Below are positions 1-8,520 of a DNA stretch of 64,000 nucleotides, in pieces. Every line of letters starts with the position of its first letter. The stretch's first letter is position 1. The DNA is from CTSoil-075 sp964292325 (GTDB taxonomy: Bacteria; Bacillota; Negativicutes; DSM-13327): contig CAXYVG010000003.1 of assembly GCA_964292325.1 (NCBI GenBank), forward strand, positions 6,635 through 70,634, written 5' to 3'. The position numbers were made by a program, and so were the translations under genes. The notes beneath the pieces are model-generated. The model saw only the letters and a program-made list of their open reading frames with translations, did not search any database and was not told the origin of the DNA.

Positions 1-554
1 ACATCATCTAAAACAATAGCTCCCGCTGCAATTATACAATTATTTCCTATCGTTCTACCTTCTAAAATCGTAGAACCTGCACCAATATAACAATTTTCTC
101 CAATGCTAACACCACCGGATATACAAACAGAATTAGAGATCATACTATAGTTATTAATTTTTACATCATGAGCAATAACACAATTATGATACACAAATAC
201 ATGATCTCCAATTTTTACATTTGAAGATATAATTGTCTGAGGGAAAACAACAATCCCTTGCCCTAAAATTACACTTTTGTATATTTTAGCATCTAAAGAT
301 ATTAAATTTATAAAACTACTTAGTTCCATCTGTTCTAGTTTCTCTCTACGTTGCATCATAGATCGATAACTACCTAATCCCGATATAAACTTTGCTTTTC
401 TAGAAAAACTAGCTACATCCTCTAATTTCCCTAAGATTTTACTGCCACATTTAAGATCATCTAAAAAACCAAGCACCGTATATTGCTCGGCAGCAATCTC
501 ACCTAATTCTCTCCCAGTCCCACCATAGGTTAGAATCACTACTTCATCTTTCAT
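1..554 (-). CDS. PglD/NeuD-type sugar O- or N-acetyltransferase (3' end cut by window edge)
   Basis: I translated this directly; the reading frame opens at ATG 554 and runs off the window at base 1. The N-terminus (VILTYGGTGRELGEIA, then VLGFLDD) resembles the PglD/NeuD Rossmann-like nucleotide-sugar-binding domain. After about residue 80 comes a left-handed beta-helix of hexapeptide repeats (VKIGDHVFVYHNC, ISGGVSIGENCYIGAG). Family members acetylate the amino group of a UDP- or dTDP-4-aminosugar, or act as O-acetyltransferases, using acetyl-CoA. The gene starts 4 nt after the stop of the aminotransferase, so the two are translationally linked. An SDR, an aminotransferase and this acetyltransferase together form the usual set for an N-acetylated aminosugar. 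The exact substrate cannot be read from the sequence. Confidence 0.8.
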   Translation of the reverse strand, partial: MKDEVVILTYGGTGRELGEIAAEQYTVLGFLDDLKCGSKILGKLEDVASFSRKAKFISGLGSYRSMMQRREKLEQMELSSFINLISLDAKIYKSVILGQGIVVFPQTIISSNVKIGDHVFVYHNCVIAHDVKINNYSMISNSVCISGGVSIGENCYIGAGSTILEGRTIGNNCIIAAGAIVLDD

Positions 555-558
555 CAGT

Positions 559-1683
559 TCACCACTTTTGCGAGAATAGAATATCTAACACTTCTTTAGA
601 AATACGTTCCACTATCTCACTATCTAATCCCTGATATAAAGGTAGCGCTAAACCAAAATGATATAACCGCTCAGAATTATTCCCTATCGCTTTTTCACAA
701 TCGACATTGTATTTTTGAGTATAATAGGAAAGCACGTGTAGAGCATTCGCACCTAAATTTACTTCAATTGCTCTTTCTCTAAGAAGACCTATCATTTGAT
801 TACGGTCACATGAATCAGATAACCGAATCATGAAAGTTTGCCAAGCATGTCCATTTACCACTTCTGGCAAATGGACTTTGTCAGAAATAAGATGCTCAGC
901 ATATATGTTTTGCAATCGCTGGCGCTCGATTAACCAATTATCAAATTTGGCTAATTGAACCCTTCCCAAAACAGCTTGAAAATTTGTCATTCGATAATTA
1001 AAGCCAGGTAAAATAAAATCTACACCATTCACATTACGTTGAATGCCATGATTGCGCCATACACGTAGTCTATTTGCCAACTCAATATCATTCGTAGCAA
1101 TGGCTCCACCTTCCCCTGTTGTAATGGCTTTACGAGGGTGAAAGGAGAAGCATCCCAATTGGCCAAAGGTACCTACCTTTTGCTCATTATGTATTGCACC
1201 CAAGCCACAAGCAGCATCTTCGACAACTAGTAAATTATATTCTTTAGCAATTTTCATAATAACAGTCATATCTGCCGGACAACCAAACTCGTGTACAGGC
1301 ATGATCGCCTTAATCTTTTCCGGTCCCTGCCATTCATTGATCACCCGCCGAATATTTTCTGGCGTAATATTATAATTATGTAAGTCAACATCAACAAAAA
1401 TAGGTCGAGCCCCAACAAGCTCTACTACATTGACCGTAGCAGGAAATGTAAAGTCAGGTACAAGTACAGCATCACCTGCCCCTATGCCTAACGCAACCAA
1501 TGATAAATGCAAAGCTGCAGTACCTGATGAAACAACAACCACTTCTTTGCACCCTAAATACGTTGCTAATTCATGCTCAAATAATTCACATTCTTCACCA
1601 TGTACCAATTGCCCACTACGTAATACCCGCTCTACAGCCAGACATTCTTCATCGCCAATACTTGGCACACACAATTTAATCAT
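559..1683 (-). CDS. DegT/DnrJ/EryC1/StrS family PLP-dependent sugar aminotransferase
   Basis: This 374-residue protein has the full length of the DegT/DnrJ family, which transfers an amino group from glutamate to a keto-sugar nucleotide. Visible motifs are the [12 protein letters not shown] cofactor-loop region near residue 52, [21 protein letters not shown] (the PLP-ring Asp), and [15 protein letters not shown], whose Lys should form the Schiff base. The start overlaps the stop of the upstream SDR by 4 nt (ATGA), and the acetyltransferase follows 4 nt after its stop, so the three form one transcript. The likely role is making a 4-amino- or 3-amino-deoxysugar for a surface glycan, plausibly on flagellin given the neighbours. 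The identity of the sugar is not determined. Confidence 0.9.
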   Translation of the reverse strand: MIKLCVPSIGDEECLAVERVLRSGQLVHGEECELFEHELATYLGCKEVVVVSSGTAALHLSLVALGIGAGDAVLVPDFTFPATVNVVELVGARPIFVDVDLHNYNITPENIRRVINEWQGPEKIKAIMPVHEFGCPADMTVIMKIAKEYNLLVVEDAACGLGAIHNEQKVGTFGQLGCFSFHPRKAITTGEGGAIATNDIELANRLRVWRNHGIQRNVNGVDFILPGFNYRMTNFQAVLGRVQLAKFDNWLIERQRLQNIYAEHLISDKVHLPEVVNGHAWQTFMIRLSDSCDRNQMIGLLRERAIEVNLGANALHVLSYYTQKYNVDCEKAIGNNSERLYHFGLALPLYQGLDSEIVERISKEVLDILFSQKW

Positions 1684-2684
1684 TTTTTTACACCTTCATT
1701 TAAAAACATATCCGGCAACTCAGGCATATCATTCATGTTTTTACAATACCATTCTGCGGTCTTTAAAACACCTTCATCTAAGTCTATTTTAGCACGGTAC
1801 CCAATTAGTTCTTTAGCCTTTTGAACACTCGGAATACGCAGTTCAATATCGGCTGATAATGGATCACGAAACACAATTTTCGATTTTGAGTTTAATACCC
1901 GGCATACGGTTTGCGCTAATCCGTAAATCGTCGTTACTGCCCTAGCATTACCAATATTAAAAGATTCGCCAATCGCCTTTTCATGAGATAACCCTAGCAT
2001 AACACCATCTACCATATCATCTACATAACACCATGCACGGATTTGATTACCATCACCAAATATATATATATCTTCATTTTTCAATGCTTTGCGGATAAAT
2101 ATCTGAATGGCACCCTCTCCAATTTGACCAGGACCATAAATATTAAACGGCCGTACAGTCACAGTAGGAAGCCCATATTGCCTATGATAAGCATGAGTCA
2201 GATGTTCTCCAGCTAATTTACTAACAGCATATGTCCACCTTGCTTCGCCTACTGCACCCGTTACAGTCTCACTACCCTCATCAACTTTAAAAGCATGAGA
2301 GCCAAATACTTCAGATGTTGAAAAATCCATAAACCGTTCAATATTCCCGCCTTTACGAGCAGCTTCCAGAATATTAGCCGTTCCCAACATATTTACACGC
2401 ATTGTATTGACTGGGTTTTTCACAGTATTATCAATACCAGCAATCGCCGCTGCATGTACAACAATTTGCGCACCGTCAATTGCCTGTTCCAGTTTATGAT
2501 TATCTAAAATATCCCCTGCAATTAATTGAAGATTTGGGTGTTTAGCATATGATTTTCCAGAAAGAGAATCTCTATCAAAATTATCATATACAACAATTTC
2601 ATTATCTTGTACCAAGCGTTCGATCAATGTAGAGCCAATAAATCCGGCTCCTCCTGTGATAAAAATTTTTTTATTTTTCAACAT
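1680..2684 (-). CDS. NAD-dependent epimerase/dehydratase (extended SDR family)
   Basis: This 334-residue extended SDR has an N-terminal NAD-binding glycine motif [16 protein letters not shown], the acidic residue after beta-2 (VVYDNFD), the GDIL region, and the catalytic YAVSK pair with an upstream [10 protein letters not shown] segment. The [14 protein letters not shown] region resembles the dTDP-/UDP-glucose 4-epimerase and 4,6-dehydratase groups. It acts on a nucleotide sugar in the cytoplasm, probably supplying the keto-sugar used by the downstream aminotransferase. The start codon has only a distant ribosome site (AAAGGA about 12 nt upstream). Whether it is a dehydratase or an epimerase cannot be settled by eye. 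Confidence 0.85.
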   Translation of the reverse strand: MLKNKKIFITGGAGFIGSTLIERLVQDNEIVVYDNFDRDSLSGKSYAKHPNLQLIAGDILDNHKLEQAIDGAQIVVHAAAIAGIDNTVKNPVNTMRVNMLGTANILEAARKGGNIERFMDFSTSEVFGSHAFKVDEGSETVTGAVGEARWTYAVSKLAGEHLTHAYHRQYGLPTVTVRPFNIYGPGQIGEGAIQIFIRKALKNEDIYIFGDGNQIRAWCYVDDMVDGVMLGLSHEKAIGESFNIGNARAVTTIYGLAQTVCRVLNSKSKIVFRDPLSADIELRIPSVQKAKELIGYRAKIDLDEGVLKTAEWYCKNMNDMPELPDMFLNEGVKK

Positions 2685-2745
2685 ATCTCAAATACGTCCT
2701 TTATCATTTTTTTAGAAATTAGTATCTCCATAGTTATGATTATAT

Positions 2746-5700
2746 CTACAATTTTTGATAAATAGAAATTAGCCTCTCGGCAATATCATCCGCATCATGA
2801 TTTTTCTCTACATACCTGCGGCCTCTCTTACCTAATTCTGGAAGCATGTCCATGTTACATAAAATATGTCGTAATACATCGGTAATCGTATCCGGATTAG
2901 CAATAATAATTGGTAAATCATCAAAATATTTATCTCGCATATATTCACTAATCCAACAAACTACAGGCTTACCCATAGCCATAGCCTCAACTGCCAACAC
3001 GCCATGTGATCCAATTAAAATTTGATCAATAATCAAATCCGCTTGTTGATAGGCTTGTTTCGCTTGTTCATGGCTCATTCCTTGAATTAATTGAAAATCA
3101 AAATCATATTCCTGCTGCAATATCTCGATCGCACGTAATATATGTTTTGTTCCTTTCACCTCAGGACTCGTTGGTGCATGAACAAATAAAGGTTTAGGAT
3201 TGGCTTTTGTCGTCTGAGGACAATAACTTGCGATATCAATCGCCACTGGCAATATATGAACATTTGGGAAATAATCTTTGACATAAAGATTTAATTCCTG
3301 ATCACCAACAACGCAGTGTGTAATATACTTCGCTATTTTTTTCATATCTTGTATAATTTTTGATTCATTAGTACTTTTCACCATTGCATATGGATTATAT
3401 TTCTGCGCTACAGATAAACGCCGGACATCCGATCCCCAATAATTCATAAGTACTTTTTTCCCATGTGATTTCAACAATGGTAGATCGGAGTTATTTAAAG
3501 TTAAAGACGTACCAAAGTGAAAATGAAAAATATCATACTCAGTTAATGCTTGTTTCGCAAATTTATTGATTCTTCCATTAACCTCCTGTTGTGTCTTACA
3601 ATCCTGAAAAATATTAATATCGCCTTGATAACCTAAATATGATGAGTAATAATTGACATAACGCGCTTGATAACCATTTTTTTGTAACCCACCCGTTAAA
3701 GCATGCATTTGATTGGCAATTTCCATCGTACCATGTAAAATTTTAACTTCTTGCAATGGTTTTTCCAACGTGAGTACTTCGCGCTCCAGTCCTTGTTCTG
3801 CCATTGCAATAGTCGCTTTCATCTCATTAATATCTGAATCGTTAGCAATGATTTGCTCATATTCAGCAATTACAGCACTCGCTTGTATAAAATCGCCCTT
3901 ATTAATAAACTGCTTAATATTTTCTTTGATCATTTTCTGATATTGCAATAACTCATTATTGCTATCCTGCAACGATCTGTCCTCTTCGAATTGCTGAAGT
4001 AATATTCCCACGCCCTTTTTCATCGCCCCAAAAGCTTGTAATGCTTCCCGCAAATATTTTATATATTCGCTTGAATCCAAATTTGTGTTACATTGTGCAT
4101 GATACATATAAATGAAGAATATTTCTTCATCATTTTTCACATCATAAACTAACTTATCTTCAATAACAATTGAGTTATAAACTGCTTGTATATATGAAAT
4201 ACCATCACGGATATAGCGGTCAAAAATAACTTTATACTGATCAGGAGTTAATTTATCTAACATCAAAGCATATCGACATAAGGCCTTACTAATTTTTTTA
4301 TCGTCTATTTCCGTCCCAGTATCATAAGTTTGTAAATACTCATAAATTTGCAAACTTACATTCGTATGCTTTTTTGCTATATATTCTATATAATAGTTTA
4401 ACCGCAGTTCCTGGAAATTGTTAAAAAGCGTATTTAGAAAATATTTTTGTTTCAATAGATAATATATTATTTCACCATAATATATGGGTAACTTAGAAAT
4501 ATCTAATTGTTTGATCGCTTCTATTGTCTTATCCGTAAAAGCGTTTTTTTTATCTTCCAAAATCATTTTACATAACAACCCATAATTATTATCTAGTTCC
4601 TGAAAAACCTCAGCGATAGCATCCATTTTATTATCGCTAAACTCACTTGTCACATTTTGTATCATTTCATAAAACACTTCATGTATATCGTCAAACTGTC
4701 CCATCAAAAGATCATAATACTTCTTTAATTCTTGATATTTATTTAACTCTATATACATGAAAATAGTATTTTTCAAATTATCAATTATAAAATTCTTACT
4801 AAAAAGTTTTCCTGCATATAATAGAGCTTGCTCAGGATTTCCAACTTTCTTATATAAATTGGAAAGATTATAATATGCTAATTCTACTTGTCCTATTGAA
4901 TATACTATAATAGATGTATCTTGCTTAGTCTCATTTTCTTCTTCAAGTAATGTAAGATATTTCTCATAATTATCAATAGACTCTTGATATTTTTGATGCA
5001 CAGCTTGTGCTTCCGCTAAATAGTAATATATATCGATATAACCTTCTTTAACAGTCAGCGCTTCCAAACAAAATTCTTCTACTTTCTGATGATTGCGCGT
5101 AAGTTGATACATTAAAGCCATGCCAGTGTAAATATACATATATTCCTTGAAATCAACTTTTATCCGTTTGCATGCAGCATAAGCTTGCTCAATAATGGAC
5201 ACAGCCTCTTGATGATCGTTATGCATCCCATAAGTAACTGCCAACTGATACCAATAGTATATATTATCTGGATCTTTTTCTAATTCACTTTTCAGCATCG
5301 CACTCGTGCGCAGAAATTTTTTCTCCATTAATGCTTTATCAGTTGACATATAGCCATAATGAAGTATACTCGCTTCAATTTTAACGGTTAAACCGTCAAA
5401 AATTGGTTGATTATGAACCGCACCTTCATAACGAAATGTATCATTGTTTTTGAATAGTCTTGGTGATAATAACACTGAAAAATTTGCTAAGTCATTTTCA
5501 TCCGCTAAATTTTTCACTGTTACGATTGCTGCACCATACTTTTTACTGATCGGCGATTTCAAAAAATCAACTATGACTTCAGTCTTTTCCAACACTTCAT
5601 CAGCATCAATGACCAGAAACCATTCTCCTTTGCCATAGCTTATGGTCATATTGCGCATTTCGGCAAAATCATTATTCCATGGATGGAAATATACTTTATC

Positions 5701-5859
5701 CGTATATTTTTTTGCAATTTCTACTGTATTATCATCCGAACCTGTATCAACGATAATCAGCTCCGATTTAATCGCATCACGGAGCGGTTTAAGACTTTGC
5801 AAGCATCTTTCTAGATCTTTTGATTCGTTTTTCACCATCATGCCGATACTAAGCTTCAT
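2746..5859 (-). CDS. Large multidomain glycosyltransferase: GT2 - TPR/helical linker - GT4-like
   Basis: This 1037-residue protein has three parts. Residues 1 to about 230 are a GT-A family 2 domain of the SPBc2 SunS/WaaE-like type (KLSIGMMVKNESKDLERCL, IIVDTGSDDNTVEIA, FLVIDADEVLE). Residues of about 190-690 form a long helical stretch with TPR-like periodicity. The last 330 residues form a GT-B-like domain with the family 4 signature region (HGVLAVEAMAMGKPVVCW). A strong GAGGGG site precedes the ATG. It sits between the flagellin gene and the aminosugar genes. GT2-TPR proteins next to flagellin commonly modify flagellin, so it may attach and extend a flagellin glycan. That role is inference. 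The two-transferase fusion is larger than the usual single-domain enzymes. Confidence 0.8.
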   Translation of the reverse strand: MKLSIGMMVKNESKDLERCLQSLKPLRDAIKSELIIVDTGSDDNTVEIAKKYTDKVYFHPWNNDFAEMRNMTISYGKGEWFLVIDADEVLEKTEVIVDFLKSPISKKYGAAIVTVKNLADENDLANFSVLLSPRLFKNNDTFRYEGAVHNQPIFDGLTVKIEASILHYGYMSTDKALMEKKFLRTSAMLKSELEKDPDNIYYWYQLAVTYGMHNDHQEAVSIIEQAYAACKRIKVDFKEYMYIYTGMALMYQLTRNHQKVEEFCLEALTVKEGYIDIYYYLAEAQAVHQKYQESIDNYEKYLTLLEEENETKQDTSIIVYSIGQVELAYYNLSNLYKKVGNPEQALLYAGKLFSKNFIIDNLKNTIFMYIELNKYQELKKYYDLLMGQFDDIHEVFYEMIQNVTSEFSDNKMDAIAEVFQELDNNYGLLCKMILEDKKNAFTDKTIEAIKQLDISKLPIYYGEIIYYLLKQKYFLNTLFNNFQELRLNYYIEYIAKKHTNVSLQIYEYLQTYDTGTEIDDKKISKALCRYALMLDKLTPDQYKVIFDRYIRDGISYIQAVYNSIVIEDKLVYDVKNDEEIFFIYMYHAQCNTNLDSSEYIKYLREALQAFGAMKKGVGILLQQFEEDRSLQDSNNELLQYQKMIKENIKQFINKGDFIQASAVIAEYEQIIANDSDINEMKATIAMAEQGLEREVLTLEKPLQEVKILHGTMEIANQMHALTGGLQKNGYQARYVNYYSSYLGYQGDINIFQDCKTQQEVNGRINKFAKQALTEYDIFHFHFGTSLTLNNSDLPLLKSHGKKVLMNYWGSDVRRLSVAQKYNPYAMVKSTNESKIIQDMKKIAKYITHCVVGDQELNLYVKDYFPNVHILPVAIDIASYCPQTTKANPKPLFVHAPTSPEVKGTKHILRAIEILQQEYDFDFQLIQGMSHEQAKQAYQQADLIIDQILIGSHGVLAVEAMAMGKPVVCWISEYMRDKYFDDLPIIIANPDTITDVLRHILCNMDMLPELGKRGRRYVEKNHDADDIAERLISIYQKL

Positions 5860-5884
5860 TGAAAACCCCTCTTTTTTCTAATAA

Positions 5885-5934
5885 ATATAGATTATATACA
5901 AAATTCTTTACAAAATTCTCTATATAATCTATAT
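5885..5934. repeat. Perfect 14-bp inverted repeat with internal direct repeat
   Basis: ATATAGATTATATA (5885-5898) is matched exactly by its reverse complement TATATAATCTATAT (5921-5934). The 22-nt spacer contains ACAAAATTCT twice. It lies in the leader region of the glycosyltransferase gene, 26 bp upstream of its ATG, and could be an operator or an AT-rich hairpin. No function is proven. Confidence 0.6.
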
Positions 5935-5981
5935 ATTATATCACCTATATATTTTACTTTTTTTATGCTTATACACATTTT

Positions 5982-6014
5982 AAAAGGGACTCTGGACGTT
6001 CCAGAGTCCCTTTT
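5982..6014 (-). terminator. Rho-independent terminator of flagellin
   Basis: A 15-bp perfect stem (AAAAGGGACTCTGGA paired with TCCAGAGTCCCTTTT) with a 3-nt loop begins about 10 nt after the flagellin stop codon. A T-run follows on both strands, and the longer one is on the plus side. It is well placed to end the abundant flagellin transcript before the glycosyltransferase gene. Confidence 0.85.
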
Positions 6015-6024
6015 ATTTTTTTTA

Positions 6025-7545
6025 TTAACCTTGTAACAACTGAAGTACTGATTGAGGCTGTTGATTGGCTTTTGCCAACATCGCAGTTGCAGCTGATTGA
6101 AGAATATTGTTCTTTTGATAAGTACTCATTTCCAAAGCCATATCGACATCACGAATGCGGGATTCAGATGCTGTTATGTTTTCGTTAGAAGTATTCAAGT
6201 TATCAATTGTATTCGTCAATCTGTTTTGGTAGGCACCTAGTTGTGAACGTTGTTGTGAAACAGTGTTAATCGCTTTGTCAATTGTAGTAATGGCAGTGTT
6301 AGAAGCATCTTGCGTACTAACATCAATACCAGCAACAACAGTAGCATTACTAGCTACCCCACCAGTACCAGTCAACACAGCAGCTTTTGAAGTAGTTGAT
6401 TTAGCTAGAGCTGTTAATGATGCACTAGTCAATTTAGAATAAGTAAATTGTAGAGAAACCGTTTGACCAGAATCACCATCTCCAACTACCGCTGAAGTAT
6501 CACCCTTATGCACAATTGTAGCAGGTCCAATATTAACACCAGCTGCAGTATGATCTTTCAACTGCAAAGTATCATAACCAGCTTTTACGCTGAAATTATA
6601 GGAATCGCCAACAGTATAATGTTGCAGAGTACTTGCAGAGCTCGCTGATGAAGCTGCAAATTTAAAGGTCATACCATCAACTTTAACACCTGCTACGAAG
6701 TTACCACTTAGATTTTTCCAGCTTGTACCACCATCTGTAGAGTAACTAATACTTGCAACAGTACTCGAACCAGCAGCAGCAGTACCAGTAGAAGTTACAG
6801 AAGCAATTTTCACTGTATAGTTAGCATCAACAGAACCAGTATAAGACGTTCCTGCTGTAGCTGCCAACAAAGCAGTATTCGTAACCGCTGAAGAACTAGT
6901 TGTAACCTGATTATTCATCGATGCAGCAGTAAGAGTGCTTTGGATTCTAAAGCTACCAGCTGCAATTCCTCTGGATACACTGGTGATATTAAGACCTGTA
7001 CTATTAGGAGCCACACTCGCAGCTGTGATGGTATTGCTAGCTACACCAAGAGACTGAGCATCCATTGCAGTAACGGAAACACTAAGGTTTTGGTTAGCAT
7101 TCGCACCAATATGGAATGTATCACTCATACCACCAGCCAATAAGTTCTGAGTATTAAACTCAGTTGTATTGGAGATACGGCTGATTTCTTTAGCTAACTG
7201 ATCGACTTCGCCTTGGATTTTCTGACGATCATCTGCAGTATTTGTATCAGTAGCGGACTGAACTGCCAATGCTCTCATTCTTTGCAGAATGCTATGAGTT
7301 TGATCGAGTCCACCTTCAGCTGTTTGCAACAATGAGATACCATTTTGTGCATTACTGGAAGATTGTTTCAAACCACTGATCTGGCCTCTCATTTTTTCTG
7401 TGATTGCAAGTCCTGCGGCATCGTCAGCCGCACTATTGATGCGTCGACCCGTTGATAAATTCCCGATGGCTTTTTCAGTAGCCTTTGTGTTTTTGGTTAA
7501 TGCATTGAAAGTACTCAATGCGGAAATATTTTGATTGATAATCAT
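6025..7545 (-). CDS. hag: Flagellin (filament protein)
   Basis: This 506-residue protein has both conserved flagellin ends. The N-terminal D0/D1 region (residues 1-140) includes SALSTFNAL, LSTGRRINSAADDAAGLAI and MRALAVQSATDTN. The C-terminal D1/D0 region (residues 415-506) includes RSQLGAYQNRL, ENITASESRIRDVDMA and a Q/L-rich tail. The middle is a variable outer domain rich in Ser, Thr and Ala. About residues 203-323 of it contain a module with the core YSTDGGTSW that also occurs in FlgK and FlgL of this window. Secreted flagellin is polymerised outside the cell and capped by FliD. The gene stands alone, with its own SigD promoter, a CsrA-type leader, a strong AGGGAGGA site and a terminator. 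Ser/Thr richness and the adjacent glycan genes suggest glycosylation (inference). Confidence 0.97.
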   Translation of the reverse strand: MIINQNISALSTFNALTKNTKATEKAIGNLSTGRRINSAADDAAGLAITEKMRGQISGLKQSSSNAQNGISLLQTAEGGLDQTHSILQRMRALAVQSATDTNTADDRQKIQGEVDQLAKEISRISNTTEFNTQNLLAGGMSDTFHIGANANQNLSVSVTAMDAQSLGVASNTITAASVAPNSTGLNITSVSRGIAAGSFRIQSTLTAASMNNQVTTSSSAVTNTALLAATAGTSYTGSVDANYTVKIASVTSTGTAAAGSSTVASISYSTDGGTSWKNLSGNFVAGVKVDGMTFKFAASSASSASTLQHYTVGDSYNFSVKAGYDTLQLKDHTAAGVNIGPATIVHKGDTSAVVGDGDSGQTVSLQFTYSKLTSASLTALAKSTTSKAAVLTGTGGVASNATVVAGIDVSTQDASNTAITTIDKAINTVSQQRSQLGAYQNRLTNTIDNLNTSNENITASESRIRDVDMALEMSTYQKNNILQSAATAMLAKANQQPQSVLQLLQG

Positions 7546-7553
7546 GATATTAT

Positions 7554-7586
7554 TCCTCCCTGATTTTTATACTAGGCATCCTTGCC
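7554..7586 (-). promoter_or_regulatory. Putative CsrA-binding sites in the flagellin leader
   Basis: In the transcript, a short hairpin GGC-AAGGAT-GCC (7575-7586) shows a GGA in its loop within CAAGGATG, which matches the core of the CsrA consensus. A second GGA lies in the Shine-Dalgarno AGGGAGGA (7554-7561) just before the ATG. This two-site layout is that of the Bacillus subtilis hag leader, where CsrA blocks translation and FliW relieves the block. fliW and csrA lie about 3.5 kb away in this window. Binding is inferred. Confidence 0.65.
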
Positions 7587-7662
7587 CAGTTATTTACTCT
7601 AATACTGACGGATTCACCCCGGCCGGTTATGAATGAATCAGTATTTAAGTTTCTCACTAATG

Positions 7663-7689
7663 TTATCGTATAGTTTGGTGATAATATTA
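7663..7689 (-). promoter_or_regulatory. SigD (sigma-28) type promoter of flagellin
   Basis: The -35 element TAAT (7686-7689) is followed by a 15-nt spacer and the -10 element TACGATAA (7663-7670). The SigD consensus is TAAA-N15-GCCGATAA. The predicted start is about 110 nt upstream of the ATG, giving a long leader with a stem-loop around 7604-7642. Confidence 0.75.
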
Positions 7690-7732
7690 ATAGTGAAACT
7701 AAATAATTTATAAATATTTCGCATTATTTTTT

Positions 7733-8065
7733 CTAGGTTTTTCGATTTATAAAATTACCAGCTACACTATTCATGCCATCATAAGCTTGGGATATATTTT
7801 TTCGATTCTTCATGGTATTAAATAACAAATTAAATTGATTCATCAACTCTTGATTGGCTTGTTGAATTTCCAGTAACATTTTTTTGCCTTCTGGCGATGC
7901 ATAGTATGCTTTATCAGCTATCTTTTCTAGCTCTAATTGCACTGTTTCACGTTGCTCTACCAATGAGAAGAACATCTTCAAATCATTTTTACTCAAAAAT
8001 TTTTTCATTTCTACGGTTAAAAATAGATAATCTTGCCACTTAGCCCGCAATAACGCATTGCCCAT
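7733..8065 (-). CDS. fliT: FliT-like flagellar export chaperone
   Basis: This 110-residue, highly helical, charged protein has no membrane segment. Its start lies 1 nt after the fliS stop codon, which is the standard place for fliT. FliT-type proteins are small helical chaperones that bind FliD, and in enterics also regulate FlhDC. The sequence (KWQDYLFLTVEMKKFL, LVEQRETVQLELEKI) fits this fold, but the family is poorly conserved, so the call rests mainly on position and size. It ends the flaG-fliD-fliS-fliT transcript. The flagellin SigD promoter lies just downstream of its stop. Confidence 0.7.
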   Translation of the reverse strand: MGNALLRAKWQDYLFLTVEMKKFLSKNDLKMFFSLVEQRETVQLELEKIADKAYYASPEGKKMLLEIQQANQELMNQFNLLFNTMKNRKNISQAYDGMNSVAGNFINRKT

Positions 8066-8066
8066 A

Positions 8067-8459
8067 CTACTTGCCTACTGCCTTATCTTGGCGTACTAGC
8101 TTCATAGCTTGAAACCAAGTATCACGAAATTCCACCAATAAGCGTTTGGCCTCTTCTAACTGGGTTATATCTTTCTTTATATTTCCTTGGATTAGGCAAT
8201 GCAATATATATTCATCAATTAATAACCATGTCTGAGAAATTTCTAACGTCATATCCATCGTTACCATGAATTCATGAACGATAGCTTGCGCTTTCATATT
8301 CGCAGCATGAGCTTGTGGTATATTATTTTCTTCAACAGCCAGAATGCTTTCTGTAACAAATCGGATAGCTCCATTGTATAACATCAGAGTCAATTCTTCT
8401 GGCGATGCGGTCATAATTTGTTGTCTTTTATATGCATTAGCAGTATTCGTAGCATTCAT
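8067..8459 (-). CDS. fliS: Flagellar export chaperone FliS
   Basis: FliS binds the C-terminus of flagellin in the cytoplasm, prevents early polymerisation and escorts it to the export gate. The sequence has the family pattern: AYKRQQIMTASPEELTLMLY near the N-terminus, a central helical region with KAQAIVHEFMVTMD, and a C-terminal helix with WFQAMKLVRQ. I place the start at ATG 8459, giving 130 residues, because it is preceded by an AAGGAGGAAG ribosome site. The longer open frame to 8501 would add 14 residues of no family likeness. It lies between fliD and fliT in the usual order. Confidence 0.93.
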   Translation of the reverse strand: MNATNTANAYKRQQIMTASPEELTLMLYNGAIRFVTESILAVEENNIPQAHAANMKAQAIVHEFMVTMDMTLEISQTWLLIDEYILHCLIQGNIKKDITQLEEAKRLLVEFRDTWFQAMKLVRQDKAVGK

Positions 8460-8520
8460 GACACTTCCTCCTTGTAGTTCCCAATATGCATATAGAACCA
8501 ATACTATTTATCAGTGAAAA

